Shown here: piece after piece, positions 27,901-38,500 of the stretch
How the letters are laid out: every line of letters begins with the position of its first letter
Position numbering within the stretch: position 1 is the stretch's first letter
Notes under the pieces: model-generated
Seen by the model: only the letters and a program-made list of their open reading frames with translations
Told to the model about the DNA's origin: nothing
Databases searched by the model: none
Origin: Fasciolopsis buskii
Taxonomy: Eukaryota; Platyhelminthes; Trematoda; Plagiorchiida; Fasciolidae
Assembly (NCBI GenBank): GCA_008360955.1
Contig: LUCM01005092.1
Span: 560,111-624,110, forward strand
Reading direction: 5' to 3'
Length of the DNA stretch: 64,000 bases
Made by a program: the position numbers and the translations under genes

Positions 27901-29595
27901 TGTCTTTCAAAACCTGCGTGATGGTCACAGGACAACGAAGAAGTTCACTGAATTTCATATTTTTAATTTGTGTTGCAAAAGCATTAAGCGGACTCGATTA
28001 GAGACTAAACGCATTGTACGGTTGAATATTCTAAATTATTGATCATTCCCAATACTATGACATGCACCAAAAATTTTCACGCTCTCACATGAATATATTT
28101 AACCAAGAATCTCAGCTACCGATAAAAAGGACTTGACACCTGATCTTTTCCGACTATATGCAACCAATTCACATCAAAGTGCATTCGTCTATTGAAGCAA
28201 GGAATGAACCAGCGAAACAGTAAAAGCATACAGTCGTACTGATAACGAGAATTTCTGATCACTAATCATAAAATTAAAAACTTGTGACCAATAAAAAATG
28301 CTTACGCGTTTCAACATTCCCGACTGGTAGTCTCGCCAGAACGCTTCTAAATGACTCAGTTGATTAAACCGTAGATGACATATGAAGTCCCCAGGTGAGC
28401 GAGATCGCAGCATGGTGGATGCATGGAAGAAACGGTCCAGCTGTTGATCAAAAACATCTTGGCGATCCGAACGAATAGCACGCTACAGCCATGAGGAAGT
28501 TAGAAAAATATGCAAAACGGTTTGGATGAACAAAATTGGACTGAATCGGTGAAAAACGGTCGAAGCAGCACCAGTAAAAATCAAAGACAAAGCTCAACAC
28601 AGTCGAATCTGGGCAACCGTTGGCTTACCACGGGATGCGTCGAAAACAAACATGTGTTGGCACGATGTTGAAGAAATGATAGAAATGATTACTTTGTGTG
28701 CGTCACAAAAACCTCACGGACAATGCGCGCAACCTCGTGGCCTCGGCGACGTACGCGTTAGATAACAAAAAGCGTGAAAAAGTCGCTGACCGCATGAGAC
28801 CCATCTATCAATCTAGATATGAAAATCTATAATTTTTAGACTGTGCGTCGATTACCGTCGATTGAACTGAGTGACTGAAGACAGTTTTCTACTTCAATGG
28901 GTGGGCAATACGCCGAAGGCTTTAAATGGTGCTGTTTTTCAGTAGGCTCGACATCGTGCCCGGCTAATGATGACAGATGGGACAAGCAGGAAACAGAATT
29001 CGGGACTCGGACTGGTTTCACACTGTACTTTTCGGAATGGTCAAAGGTCCTCGAGAATTTTCAGTGGCTAATGAGTACAGTTCCGGATGATGTTGAACCA
29101 ACGAAGTGTCTGGTTTATCGCGATCTCGTTATTGAACGTAAATGAACGCCAGACAAATAATTGTTCAAGATAACTCAAGTAGCGAAAAGCTATGACTTTA
29201 AGCTGAGAAATGTAAACAACTGAGGAGAAAGGTCATATCTTCGGTTAAAATTGGACGCGAAGCGATTCCGAAAAGCTACTGAAATTTTGCCAATCCCGGA
29301 GCCTGTAGACAATGCCCAACAAATTCTCCGTTTCACTTCATAATACCGGTTCTTCACTCATGATTCTGCCCGAATGGCACTTATGTTGCACCAATTCACA
29401 GGAAGCTTATGTGACCTTCAGTATCGGGCCATATTTACAGAAATTCAAAAACTCTTAACGGAGGCTGCAATGTCGAACATCCCCGATTTCACTGAGACTG
29501 ATGGTACGTTCAGCATTGACAAGGTCAATAGTGAATATCGAACGCAAATCGGGAAGTGCACACGCCTAGACTTATTTATCAAGCGGCTCCATTAA
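6794..29595 (+). CDS. CFAP161: CFAP161-like axonemal protein gene, six coding exons
   Basis: Joined coding exons are 6794-6964, 10878-11119, 13392-13641, 20702-20775, 28977-29137 and 29402-29595. They total 1092 nt (363 aa plus TAA), and every junction is GT-AG with matching phase. CFAP161 is a protein of motile-cilia doublet microtubules. Family resemblance is visible along the chain: an N-terminal LIGPW followed by a charged helix and LAIQKITRLY (human has RIGNW and LLIQRSRRL); then MSTDGCVRF; PDGCVVKYG; YLASDN; VFLTTD; RLETEGCPVPV (human RLEYEGFPVP); ALVVIKHKRTNAAIA (human KILINHCHTNRGLA); and NFQWLM near the end. Human CFAP161 is about 301 aa. The extra length is mostly the last exon, which I do not recognise. 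The ATG was chosen because it sits about 15 residues before the IGxW motif, as in the family. Identity and exon chain are inferred from recalled homologues plus splice logic. Confidence 0.82.
7385..7475 (-). repeat. Possible tRNA-derived SINE remnant
   Basis: On the minus strand there is a B-box-like AGTTTGATCCT within a short complementary context (GACAG...CTGTC), with a weak A-box-like stretch upstream. Too decayed to assign to a tRNA or family. Confidence 0.25.
7930..8150 (+). repeat. Dispersed repeat, copy 1 (related to 25445-25620)
   Basis: Shares an ordered series of similar blocks with the segment near 25.45 kb: GATCATAAG, CGGAAATA, TGATTG, GCATTA.GCTGCATC, then GGGG..T.....GAC.CCAACC and AACTCGA.....CTGG. 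Class of element unknown; it lies in CFAP161 intron 1. Confidence 0.5.
10878..11119 (+). CDS. CFAP161: CFAP161 exon 2 (residues 58-138)
   Basis: The acceptor is the TTCAG ending at 10877 and the donor is GTCAGT at 11120. It enters in phase 0 and leaves with two bases of a codon. It begins TPVKMSTDGCVRF, matching the QLSVTEDGYIHYGD part of the human protein, and ends ARTVFQIY, matching RNTFIIL. An acceptor at 10825 was rejected because a TGA follows in the required frame. Confidence 0.8.
13392..13641 (+). CDS. CFAP161: CFAP161 exon 3 (residues 138-221)
   Basis: The acceptor is TGCAG ending at 13391 and the donor is GTAAGC at 13642. One base completes the split serine codon, then PESLPDGCVVKYG follows. 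Strongest family match: YLASDN, VFLTTD and a final YRLETEGCPVP, in the order and spacing of the human protein. Phase 0 at the end. Confidence 0.85.
15373..15480 (+). mobile_element. tRNA-derived SINE or tRNA pseudogene
   Basis: A-box-like GACTCAACTGGTAGAACGC and a near-canonical B box in GGGTTTGATTCCC are about 45 bases apart, as in a pol III internal promoter. The anticodon region does not fold into an evident normal tRNA, so a SINE head is preferred. It lies in CFAP161 intron 3. Confidence 0.55.
16886..17030 (-). mobile_element. tRNA-headed SINE containing a hammerhead-like motif, copy 1
   Basis: On the minus strand a tRNA-like head (A-box-like GTCAGTAGCGCATTGG, B-box-like AGGTTTATATCC at about 16974-16963) is followed 26 bases on by a hammerhead-like core. 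The architecture resembles known trematode SINEs such as the schistosome Sm-alpha family, which carry a pol III promoter and a hammerhead. A homologous copy in opposite orientation follows at 17070-17190. Confidence 0.5.
16890..16945 (-). ncRNA. Degenerate hammerhead ribozyme motif, copy 1
   Basis: Minus strand: CTGATGA at 16935-16929, a 14-base segment able to form only a short imperfect stem II, then GAAAC at 16914-16910 and an ACTAG/CTAGT complementary pair in the stem III position. The base pair expected just before GAAAC is lost and the cleavage site is not intact, so it is probably inactive. Confidence 0.45.
17070..17190 (+). mobile_element. tRNA-headed SINE containing a hammerhead-like motif, copy 2
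   Basis: Plus-strand copy related to the minus-strand one at 16886-17030. A B-box-like GGATTTAAACC (17086-17096) is followed by CCTTGG, a GGG block, CCACCGATGAGCT and a TGCTTCCGAG-like tail, all in the same order. The two copies face away from each other, head to head. Confidence 0.45.
17115..17160 (+). ncRNA. Degenerate hammerhead ribozyme motif, copy 2
   Basis: CCGATGA at 17123-17129 (consensus CTGATGA with one change), then GCT...ACC in the stem II position and GAAC at 17145-17148 where GAAAC is expected. Recognisable mainly by comparison with copy 1. Core changes predict loss of activity. Confidence 0.35.
17200..20690. other. CFAP161 intron 3, remaining part: nothing recognised
   Basis: Short frames only; a plus-strand frame at 19189-19458 and a minus-strand frame at 19996-19610 show no motif or splice context. 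No repeat family was recognised. Confidence 0.4.
20702..20775 (+). CDS. CFAP161: CFAP161 exon 4 (residues 222-246), short exon
   Basis: The acceptor is TTTGCAG ending at 20701 and the donor is GTGAGT at 20776. This 74-nt exon reads SDALVVIKHKRTNAAIAVED and then RFSKE. It aligns to the human ILINHCHTNRGLAAH segment that directly follows the PVP motif. It enters in phase 0 and leaves with two codon bases. Confidence 0.78.
20776..25440. other. CFAP161 intron 4, first part: nothing recognised
   Basis: Begins at the GTGAGT donor of exon 4. Only short, motif-free frames are present. The sequence ahead of the repeat at 25.45 kb shows no RNA gene that I can support. Confidence 0.4.
25445..25620 (+). 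repeat. Dispersed repeat, copy 2 (related to 7930-8150)
   Basis: Second diverged copy of the repeat described at 7.9 kb, in the same orientation, in CFAP161 intron 4. It has no coding motif. Confidence 0.5.
26060..26440 (+). mobile_element. Ty3/Gypsy LTR-retrotransposon reverse transcriptase fragment
   Basis: Plus-strand frames give ERLMSFCSG (pattern FQRLMD.VL.G), then YPDDTVMSRM and VILQRLEKLGLRVNLK (pattern YLDDILV ... VL.RL...GL.LN..K), then LRPIPTNIEKLRSVFG (pattern P.P.....LRSFLG). Frameshifts and stops separate the pieces, and the catalytic YxDD has Pro in place of the usual hydrophobic residue. No LTRs were found around it. Sits in CFAP161 intron 4. Confidence 0.72.
27065..27913 (-). 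CDS. DEDD: DEDD exon 5, alanine-rich insert and C-terminal end (residues 518-799)
   Basis: The acceptor is CACGCAG ending at 27914, with a pyrimidine-rich stretch before it. The exon starts VLKDML, continuing the helix begun as SGMLKR in exon 4. About 165 residues of Ser/Thr- and Ala-rich sequence follow with four alanine tracts, the longest 20 residues. The conserved fold then resumes at about residue 689 with IELLGAVINKI and SRREYENGRCLLMRNL. A Ser/Pro-rich tail ends at TGA 27067-27065. No AATAAA was seen in the first 500 bases downstream. Confidence 0.86.
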   Translation of the reverse strand, partial: VLKDMLTAQSSRSFVGQLSAPVSSSTGTTRHVAQVNASPAANMEPGGNQAAAAAAAAAAAAAAAAAAAALAWMHVRPFVPQNDFAAAVNPQQVNAAAAAAAAPWMFPEAMAAVAAAAAWPDPRNIRPAGMDADLLHAAAASAAAAAAAAATTSNTGGGTEVGSSSVDLERSPIELLGAVINKIRQREFGFTPGSADRQIPHNFDLNVFVSRREYENGRCLLMRNLRSIPSIYRLVMASSFLPSNTMVSESLCADGSNITDSVSSSNPGAPNAAGVTFPPVIV

Positions 29596-32500
29596 AGACA
29601 AGATTTCAATGTATCCGGCATCTTACCGCCTTCACGTCCCCATGTGTTTTCGTCTGGACGCGCAATGGGAAGGGTGATACATTCACCGTTAATTAGTAAT
29701 CGATTATCAGCCTACTTAAGTAGCATTAATCAGACTGGCCAAAAAGAAAAAGTAATAAGGTACACGGTGTGAGACTGGTAGGCTGACACAGGAAACTATT
29801 TATCACGCGGTATCGCCACTAAAATCACCATTAAGAAGCTATATTCGTTTCAATCTCGTTAGGAATCATCAGCAATGCAAATTTACTGTGCCAGAGTAAG
29901 GACGGAGGATTGTAAGTCAAGCGTCATTGCACTAACCGGACAGTCTCGCGGCGGTATGCGGAACTTCGCCACCTGATAGTGCCCATTTGTTACTGATTTA
30001 CACGAACACGGGCCACTAGCGTACAGTAACCGTCGACGAAACAGCTGTATAATCTTTCCACGATTTCTTTAGTCTTAAATTCAGCGAAGATACCACAAGA
30101 CATAATACGTAGAAATTTTCGGTGAACTTAACAATGGTAAGTAATCCACAACCTAACCATGTCATGCGTTAAACCAAAGGGCATTTCAAAATGATAGAGG
30201 AGCGGTTCATAAAGTACAAGGGGAGTGAACTCCAGGACTATGGACATTACAAGAGGATAAAATTTTTACTAATTAAAGGCAACAAGAAAACGCACCAGGA
30301 TCTCCGTCGATGGACCCAAATCTAGTGCTATCCTCAACTTGATGCTGCAGTAATAACGCATCAAGGAGCCATGTGGGGAATCAGTGAGGCCTACACCACC
30401 AGCTGACAAAACTATTTGCTTTAATTGGACCGCAGGCCCCGCTGCTGGTGGATGTACAGCATGCGGAGGGACTGCGTGCGCTTCATCTTCACGTGGTTGA
30501 AACAATGGCATCCTTGGTACACCTGCCTGTCCAGGGACAGGATTGGGTGGACCGGGAATAAACAACCCAGCTTGGGGGTGATGATGAACAGCCACAGGTG
30601 CGGGAGCAGGATGACGAAAATTGGGATGAACAGGACCGAATCCCGGGCCTACTGCATCGGGTCGATTTCCATGTGCCAGGACCGCGACCGCGTTCACATT
30701 TTGATGAGGATATGGTGCCTGATTTTGAGGACCAAATGGAGCTACAAACCGCGCATTCTGACGACCGCGTGATGCGGGTGGTTGATACAGTCTCAACGGA
30801 CCAGGGACTTGGAAGTTCAATATTCCTGGGATGGGGTTAGCATTTGCTAATGCCAACAGTTGGGGCATTGAGGCCAAAAGTCGGGATGGTGGTAATTGAT
30901 TGGGCAAACCGGCTAGTCCATCCGAACCCCGCGTACTCGGAAATGCGTTTAACTCAAGTGCATTAGCGAGGGGTGCACGAAGTGCAGTAAGCATGCTCAT
31001 TAAAGATGTGGACAATATGGTATGAATAACCGGACCACTCAGTGCGCTAGCAACGATTGCAGAACGGGCTTTCAGACAACAGTGGATGGCAGTACGTTCT
31101 GCATCCTCCAAGTTTGAGTCAGACAAATGGGAAGATGATGGCGAGTCATGCAAGCTTAAGCGCATCCGCTTTGCAAACGAACAGCGCGAAATATCTGAAT
31201 CTGACTTGCGTTTTGAGCGAGACCTGAAAAATGACAGAAGAGGTATTGTTACAATGATATCAATAACGTTTCACCGAACTGAACAATAGTGAAATACCCA
31301 ATAATTACTAAGAATGATTTAACTGCATGCTTTCAGTCTCAAGATGCAGTGTGAAATGTGTTTGATATTTGCACGATCTAAACATTGACTTGTTTGAGAG
31401 GCCTAAGATTTTTGCGAACGAGGAAAATAAAAAAAATAATAAGTATCACTCTCTCAATTATACGCGAAAGGATTTGTTTTAAGTGCACCCAGCGAATTTC
31501 CCATCCCAGGTCATAAACGGATGCGGCAGATCAGCACGATGAAAACGAAGGGCCTTGAATAGGAACACGATTAAACATCAAATGACAAAACACTTCCGAC
31601 TAAGATTCTTAGGATTTATCTTCACGAACCAACCGCGAAAACCAGCCGACTAACGGAATTCAAACTACAAACATCCGCAGTCAGAGACACTTCAAAATTG
31701 ACAGGTAAGACTATTGCCGAAGGAAGATACAGACTAAGGATGTTCAGGAATCAATAAATACTCAGCGCGGCACTATATTTGTGAAAAAAAGGAACGCCCA
31801 ACGCTTATGCTATGCAGCAAGTGTGATTGTGGCTTTGGGCGTCCTGTATCGGATCTGATTTCGGTAATCTCCACTACGAAATTATAATTTTCGTCATCGT
31901 TCAGCGTTAATCAGTAGGAAGAGTCCCACTAACCGTTGTCCTCCTCCCAGAGTGACAAATTACTATAGAAAGGATGAATATGCTAAGTGAATAGATAGCG
32001 AACCCGTAGAGAGCGGGAAAAAATGAAGTGACCAACTCACGGAATAGAGCCTAACTGGACAAACTCACTTTCTTGTCATTCTGAGTAAACAGAAAATAGC
32101 AACAGGATCACTATTATTTACGGTTCGTGACCATATTTTTCAGTATCTCCAACCAACTGGCTGACGGATATTTCGGAATCCAACCAAGATGTCAGACACC
32201 TAGTTTACCTAATGTTACTGTACACTCTCCCATCCCAAGCTGTCATTTCATCCGTCGACCTTCGCGCACTTTCTTCCACTTTCGTAGAGAAACGGAAACT
32301 AGAGATTGGTGTACTGGACACATGTGCGCCATACACAACACATGACCTAAACAATGAAGTCTGCCAAGCTGGATATGCCGAGGTAGAATATCCTCTGAAG
32401 TAGTCTCGATACTGGACCCACGGTCTGCCTGTTGCTCACTTGGTCACTCCATCCAACCCTAGCGATATTACGCAAAATTCAATGGCCAAGCACTTCCGAG

Positions 32501-35500
32501 CGACGAACATATTCGGCAAACAAACTCCAGTTCACACAACCAGGAGACACGATTGAGCATACTCCGGCGCAATACAAACGTCAATGAAATATCAGGTCGG
32601 TACCACAAGCGCTTCAGTCCAGCGCAAGCTCCTCAAATCTTGAATATACACGTACCGAGCTAATATCCTCCGTTGCGCAGTACCCCAGGTAACTGTAAAT
32701 CGATACTACTGTCGGCCAGTCCTATAACAGTACTACAAGTCGAAAGTGCAACACACAAACCGAATGGAGCTATAGCTCTTGTCAATTTCTTTAGCCCTTG
32801 TTGCGCATGTTCCGCAAGTTCCAACGAGCATACAAAGTCGTCCGCGTAATCTAGGTCAAACAGATTCGCCAGTTCTATGTATATATCCTGGAGACCACCT
32901 AAAGCATCATCAAATAACCAGTCGATGACCAAGTTAAACAAGAACAGAGAAATGGGACAAATCGAACGACCTAAGTCGTTTCTAATGAACTTGGCAGTTT
33001 CATACCTGTACGCGGGCAGATGTGCGCAAAATGCTCGCAGAAGGTTGGCGAACTTCTCATCCATGCCTCTCCGGTGAAAAGTGCTGAATATCGCCGTTCG
33101 CAAGCAAGTCGAAGGCGCTTTCCAAGTTGAGGAAAATCACGATCGTTGGAAGATGGTGTGGCGCGTTAAAAGTAACCGGCAAAAGATAAAAATCAAATCG
33201 TTACAACCTCGACTTGGGCGAAACTGGCTGAGCGTCCACGGACGTGAGTCTCGCAAATCGTTGTCAGCCGGTGCAACATCGTCAAAGCTAGGACCTAAAT
33301 TGATCCCACGATGATTACCATAGTTACTACGTGTTCGTCTCTTGAAGATGAGTACAATCAGTGACTCACTCCACGACAAATTTACGGAGAAAGAAGACAA
33401 GTGCCTTCGGTAGTGCCTCTCCACCCAGTTATAAAAAAGTTGGGGGGGTGGCAAGACCGGTGGCTTTCTCACGCCTAGATAGTCCATTTCCGCTGGGAAG
33501 AGGTCAAGAGATATATCCCAAGGATTAACAGTTATTGACATCACAGTAACAACATTAGCGTACAACCAGCTAAAATCCTTATAGCATTCAGCCCAACGGT
33601 CAACCCTTTGCTGTCTGTAAAGAATAGATTCTCTGTCTCTATCTCTCTCATACGAGTTCGCTAACCAAAGTTCATCGACCACCGGTGTCACGTGCAATCT
33701 TAAACACTCTTGAACTCTTACAAGCTGCTAATACCATTTTTTCGGACATCTTAACCCACCAATTTTCATGGTCCTTATAAAGGCTCGCCGTCACTTGACG
33801 CTTTAAATACCATCGTATTTTACTAAACTCCCTACAGTTATGTGACTGACGTTCTGTTTCATTAGTATCAACGACACTTGTGAGATCCAGTGTTTTGATG
33901 GAAGCTGGGTCTAGAACCGCAGGCGAAATCTGCTACCAAGTGCATCACCTGCAATGTTGTTCGTCGGAGTTCTTAGACCGCCTGACAGTTTATGTTCATA
34001 GCTGGTGCGAAAATCCGGATCAGACAGCCATCCCATAACTTAATGTGAGATGACCAATATGGCTCACATTACCTGAAGAGTTAGGGCGCCATGTCACTGT
34101 GCGATACGAACCGTGTCAGAAACTCGTGCCAGACAGGAACAAACGGTTGGTTGCATAAAACCGGGGTAAACGGTGTCCGTTATCTGTGCGCTGAGCGCGT
34201 AGGGCGCTCTTTCCAACTAAACAGGCTTGTAATGCACTAATTTGTCCAACCTGTGCATCTAAATCACATGCTACCATTACGATCTCCGATGCTGTGTTCC
34301 TGCAAACAAGAGTGACGAGTGCATCATAAAACTCGCCTTTTTGCATATCGGCGCTACAGTCGGTTGGAGCATATAGCAAGATGACTAATAACCTCCACTT
34401 AACACAACTATCCCTCCGAACGCCGGTTGGTCCCTGTTGTCTTACGACATATAAAAGATTGTAAAAACGAGATCCAGTCAAAAACGGCCCTGTCAGACAG
34501 GACCATTTCAACACCCGATGACCCGCAGCCTGAGCAGCTTCGTGTCCTTAAGTGCGCAAGAAATATTTTCACGATATTAGGTGCAGCCCGCTGAATTACA
34601 CTGCTGGAATCCTAAATTCGTGTTTCGCTGACGCAGCAGAAATCAACCATCAGTGAGTTCACCGTGGATGCTAAACATGCCTGGTGATCAACCTAAATGA
34701 GATGAGCACGCTGAAAGAGCCGAGATTCAGAGGCCGACGAGGCTTAAGAACATGTGAGCCAATAGACCGAAGATCACATCGAACCGTTGCAAATATCGAG
34801 CACGTTGTAAATTAGGGCATTATGAATGGGAAAACGGAGAAAAGATACGACTGGGGACAGAAGACACAAACTGAGTAAGAGAGGAAACTGAGAAGCACAC
34901 TTACCACTACCCACCCCAATCGATGCAGTGGGGGAGCGCGGTCCTGATTACCGTGCGTGACAATCGATCCGGTATGGGATTATTTGTAGTCCTGTGACTC
35001 ATAGGAGACAGTGGAAAGATACTCTTAGAGAATCCGGTCGAAAAGCAGGAGAACGGTTAGTGTTCTCAATGGAAGTTTTTAGTTCGAACAAGAACCCGTC
35101 ATCAAGGCAACGGGGAGCAACTGAAGTGAAGCCCAATTGCTTAGACTACTTAGGTAGCGAGGGGTGGCTGCGTGCAGTCCCACCTGCATCCATCAATTAT
35201 TCTCCCATTCCTTGTTTTCGAGTGAGTTGGGGTCCACGAGATCCCACAAGCGATGCTTAGAGAAAATGGTTGATATGGCTTAGTGTCGCGATCAATAGTT
35301 TTTGAGCAGTTGGTGCTGAGGTAGCAACTAGTCGAGTTTTCCGTTCAAACTAATGCCCAACTTGGATGGCCAGATTACTCTACCCATTGATCCTCCAGGA
35401 ATGATTGAGTAATGGGCCTCAGACAAGCCATCCTGTATAGCTCGTTGGGTCGTGGAAGCGCGCAAAGCGTTACGACACGTCATGGGGCAGTCTTATTATG

Positions 35501-38500
35501 ATAGACTAAGCAACATCTCTATGCTTATCTAAGCTCACAGATGAATGTCAAATGGTCAGAAAGCGATGAATCGTTTCAAACGCCATAAATTCAAACATCC
35601 AGTTTCGCCTATTAGCAATCGACATTCTGGTTTCTTGTCACAGCAGACTTCCGTGATTCTTGTCTTGACAACCTCGTTATGCACTTTGTAACTTAACTGG
35701 CTTTGAAATCAGCAAACGTAAAGAAAAGGCCAGCTTCCGTCTCAGTCTTCGTGTAAGTCTACCTGCATGTTTTTCTGTTTGCGGTTTTTTCTATAACACC
35801 ACCCACCGTTGCATACTTAATATTAACACCGATAAGGTCAATATGAGTGTGCAGTCTAGCGATTGAAAACTAACGACTGGGCTTTCTAGCCGACTTATCA
35901 TAAAAGCTTTAGTTAATCTCGCTCAAAAGTGTGATTCATACGAGTGCAGAAACATCTTAAAAAAGACGCTTCACTTTTCGGCCTATCACAGTTAATCCTT
36001 AAGTGTGACGGGTTTCTGAGTGACAGCCAGTAAAAATTCCGCTCCCGGAGATCTAGCAGACTAGCCGATTTGCTTTTCCCCTCAGAATTAGAAGCAATCA
36101 ATAAGAAGTAATACACCTGGTCTCGGTGAAAATCTTCAAGATTCGGCCAAAGGAAAGGCCTATTGAGAAAACTTCCTACCTTTGGGTTTCCTTCTCTATC
36201 CTTGATTTTGAGAGTCAACATTCTTAAGAAAAAACACCTACCAAACCAGTTCCATTCAGGTACAAGAGATTAGACCAAAGTGACCTCATGGGCTGGTTTC
36301 CATTCAAAGTGTACTACTTTCGTCCATTCTTTGTGATTGACATTAACGAGTTTCAAAACATGTTAATGCCCTTTCCATAAAATCATTCAATAAACCTTCA
36401 TTGCTCACACTATCTATCTCTATGCCACCAAAAACATGGACCGAAACTGTCACACTGTTGAATTCGGTCTATCGACAAAATTCCGGCAATTTCGGTTCAT
36501 AAAACCCTTTATCCCAATCTTCTTTAAAGTCCATTGATTTCTTCACCATGTCTTGTCCATTTCCTTCTCATGCTCGCCCCGGCTATCGGCCCTTTCCCTA
36601 CTTCCTCGTCCATCGTGAGTTTTACGAAATTACCTTTGTTTTCCCTAGTGCATTCAATATTGCTTTTCTCTTCCACTCCAGAGTTTTTCGCGCAGCAACT
36701 CTTTCTTATGACATGTTTCATGCATGAGTGTATCAGAAGAGGGATGCCCCATGGCCATTAAGGTCCATTACACGGGAAGAGAGAAAACCATGACCCTGAA
36801 ACTTGGAGTGGCATAAAACCACATAATTATCGCTTAGCGTTAACAGCCAGGCAAGCCCCATTGGCCGCTGCTTTATCTCTAGAGTTACTTGCTTCTATAA
36901 AAAGATTGAATATGCATGGGGTGCAGGGAGCGGATCTGTACAGGCTAGAAAACAAAAACGCCGTAGAGGCCAACATACAGAATACAGTCTAACTATACAA
37001 ACGTACTTTTTCCCTCATTCTGATTTGACAGAAAATGGCAACACGAGCTCCAATGTTCACTGTCCACGGTTCACTCTCATATCCTTCAGTGTCTCCAGCC
37101 AGCTAGTTGACGGGTCTTTCGGATCCCAATCACGAAGACGCGAGACACCTACTTCACTCAAGTTTGTTGTAAATTTTTTCACTCCGTGTTGATACGTCGT
37201 CATATGTCCTCCGCAGGACTTCCTCCACTTCGTAATAGTAACGCGAAATAGGGCATGGTGTGACAGACGAGTGTTCGCTATACATAACGCATGACCCAAC
37301 CACCGTCTAGTCTACTAGATAAGGTTTCTCAGAGCCGGCACATTACTTACCCGTCACACCACCGAATCTTGGCGATACTACGTAGGAATCGATGGTCGGA
37401 AACTTCCAAGTGACGAGCATCTCCGGCACGCATCCTCCATGTCCCATAACTATACAAAAAACTCGAGCACACTGCGATACCGTACACATAATCTTTCCAA
37501 TTTTAGTAAAATATGAGACCGGCGCCAAAAGTGTTACAGTCCAGCGTGTACCGCTCGAGCCTTGAATATACGTTTGTTCACCTCCAATATGCCACTATCC
37601 TTCGGCCCGCAGTTGCCAGGGTAAGTGAAACAGTCCATATTCCTTAGTTCCAGTATCGAATTCCGGAGTACTGTCGTCCAGTCCTGTAACAGCACTTTCC
37701 ATTTTGAAGGTGCAAAGTACATGCCAAACCGAGCTACAGACCTCGAAAATCTGTCCAGTGCACATTATGCATCGTCCGCAGATTCATGTGTAACCCAGAT
37801 CACACAGGTTCTCTGTTTGCCAGGGTCACGCCTACATCCCGAACACCTAAAGAAGCATCCTCCATTACCTCGTACATGAAGAAGTTAAGTAAGAATGGGA
37901 TTACAAGACCTCTGTCGAACACCGTTAGCTGTTTCGAATAGTTCACCGTAGGCGGCGGTATGTGTGGCGCATTTCGAGTAACTGTGAAGGGTGAATATGT
38001 GATCGATGCAACCTTGACAGGGACGAAATCCGGCTTGCTGTTCACGAATGTTACTCTCGAGAATCGGAGTCAAACGGGGTACTGTTGTCGAAGCTAACGC
38101 CTTAGCAACCATTACGACCAAACTACTCACCCGATGGTTAATACGGTCCCTCCGTGTACCCTTCTTGAAGATGGGCACAATCAGTGACTCACCCCACGAT
38201 AACGGAATACGTTCCTCGTTCCAGATACCACGAATCAAGGAGGTAGATAATTTCATCTGAGCTTATCCACCCACTTTGAAGAGATCTGGGGTAAGGTCGT
38301 CGGGACCGGCTGTTTTGACCCCTTCAAAAGTCGAGTATTCGACTCTATTTCGGCTCCCGTGGGGGGGATCAAGAGATACCTCCCAAGGATTCGCAGCTGC
38401 AGCCGTCGGCCTAAATACGTTAGCATGTGGCCAGCCAAGCCGATCCTTGAAGGGCTCAGCACAACGGTCCAGCCCTTGATGTCCACCATGGATGAGCTCT

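Noticed and set aside
28990..28996. Alternative acceptors ending at 28989 or 28996 for CFAP161 exon 5
   Set aside because: Neither restores the reading phase left by exon 4.
30425..30840. Overlapping plus-strand frames of 115 and 80 codons
   Set aside because: Antisense to DEDD exon 3; open because of its Pro/Gly/Ala-rich composition.
35913..36221. Minus-strand frame tested as an extra DEDD exon
   Set aside because: Its only plausible acceptor gives an immediate stop in the phase required after exon 1; exon 2 at 41193-41124 fits instead.
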